This document shows positions 6,375-6,403 of a DNA stretch of 6,403 nt, in pieces. The position numbers were made by a program, and so were the translations under genes. Below the pieces are notes generated by a model. The model was given only the letters and a program-made list of their open reading frames with translations. It was not told the DNA's origin and did not search any database. This DNA comes from Treponema sp. (GTDB taxonomy: Bacteria; Spirochaetota; Spirochaetia; Treponematales; Breznakiellaceae), in contig JAITES010000185.1 of the NCBI GenBank assembly GCA_031281925.1, positions 1 through 6,403 on the forward strand. The letters are read 5' to 3'. How positions within the stretch are numbered: position 1 is the first letter of the stretch; every line of letters starts with the position of its first letter.

Positions 6375-6403
6375 ATGAAAGCAACACTAACACTTCACAG
6401 GGA
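6375..6403 (+). CDS. Start of a further operon gene, truncated by the window; possibly a second GH51 enzyme
   Basis: Nine complete codons are visible (MKATLTLHR), followed by GA, so the next residue is Asp or Glu. A strong ribosome binding site and the 33-nt spacing make it a genuine start and the next cistron of the same operon. The pattern K-A-T-hydrophobic-x-hydrophobic-x-basic-[DE] resembles the N-terminus of Geobacillus-type intracellular GH51 arabinofuranosidases (KATMIIEKDF, from memory), which would make a tandem pair with the GH51 upstream. Nine residues cannot establish a family, so the start is well supported and the product is a guess. Confidence 0.6.

Overview
The window is the middle of one co-directional (+ strand) catabolic operon that runs off both ends. 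It reads as a complete sugar-uptake cassette minus the N-terminus of its binding protein: solute-binding protein (C-terminal 210 residues), two DppB/DppC-like permeases, two DppD/DppF-like ATPases, a cytoplasmic GH51 alpha-L-arabinofuranosidase, a small cysteine-rich protein that resembles the DUF6171 family, and the first nine codons of a further gene. No RNA gene, mobile element, CRISPR array, integrase or dedicated regulator is visible.

Layout. 1-634 is the binding protein. 635-711 is the only sizeable gap and holds a long imperfect stem-loop (650-688). Permease genes lie at 712-1722 and 1733-2590, and ATPase genes at 2593-3585 and 3582-4583. The arabinofuranosidase is at 4580-6079, the cysteine-rich protein at 6072-6341 and the next gene starts at 6375. 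Spacing is 10 nt, 2 nt, an ATGA overlap, another ATGA overlap, an 8-nt overlap and then 33 nt, so translational coupling is likely throughout. No terminator-like structure separates the genes.

How the genes work together (inference from family knowledge and context). The transporter belongs to the peptide/nickel/opine (PepT) ABC class, which in many plant-polymer degraders carries oligosaccharides rather than peptides. Its fusion into one tightly packed operon with a signal-peptide-less GH51 enzyme suggests uptake of arabinose-containing oligosaccharides (arabinan or arabinoxylan fragments), followed by release of L-arabinose in the cytoplasm. The start of the downstream gene (MKATLTLHR) resembles the N-terminus of a second GH51 subtype, but only nine residues are visible.

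Organism. Good AGGAG-type ribosome binding sites, moderate overall GC with strong variation between genes, and this operon architecture fit an anaerobic, plant-fibre-using gut or environmental bacterium. A spirochaete of the Treponema type is my best guess, and a Firmicute is possible. The sequence alone does not settle this. I found no spectacular new system. The points most worth a second look are the DUF6171-like gene locked into a sugar operon, the stem-loop between binding-protein and permease genes, and a clear drop in GC3 in the permease genes.
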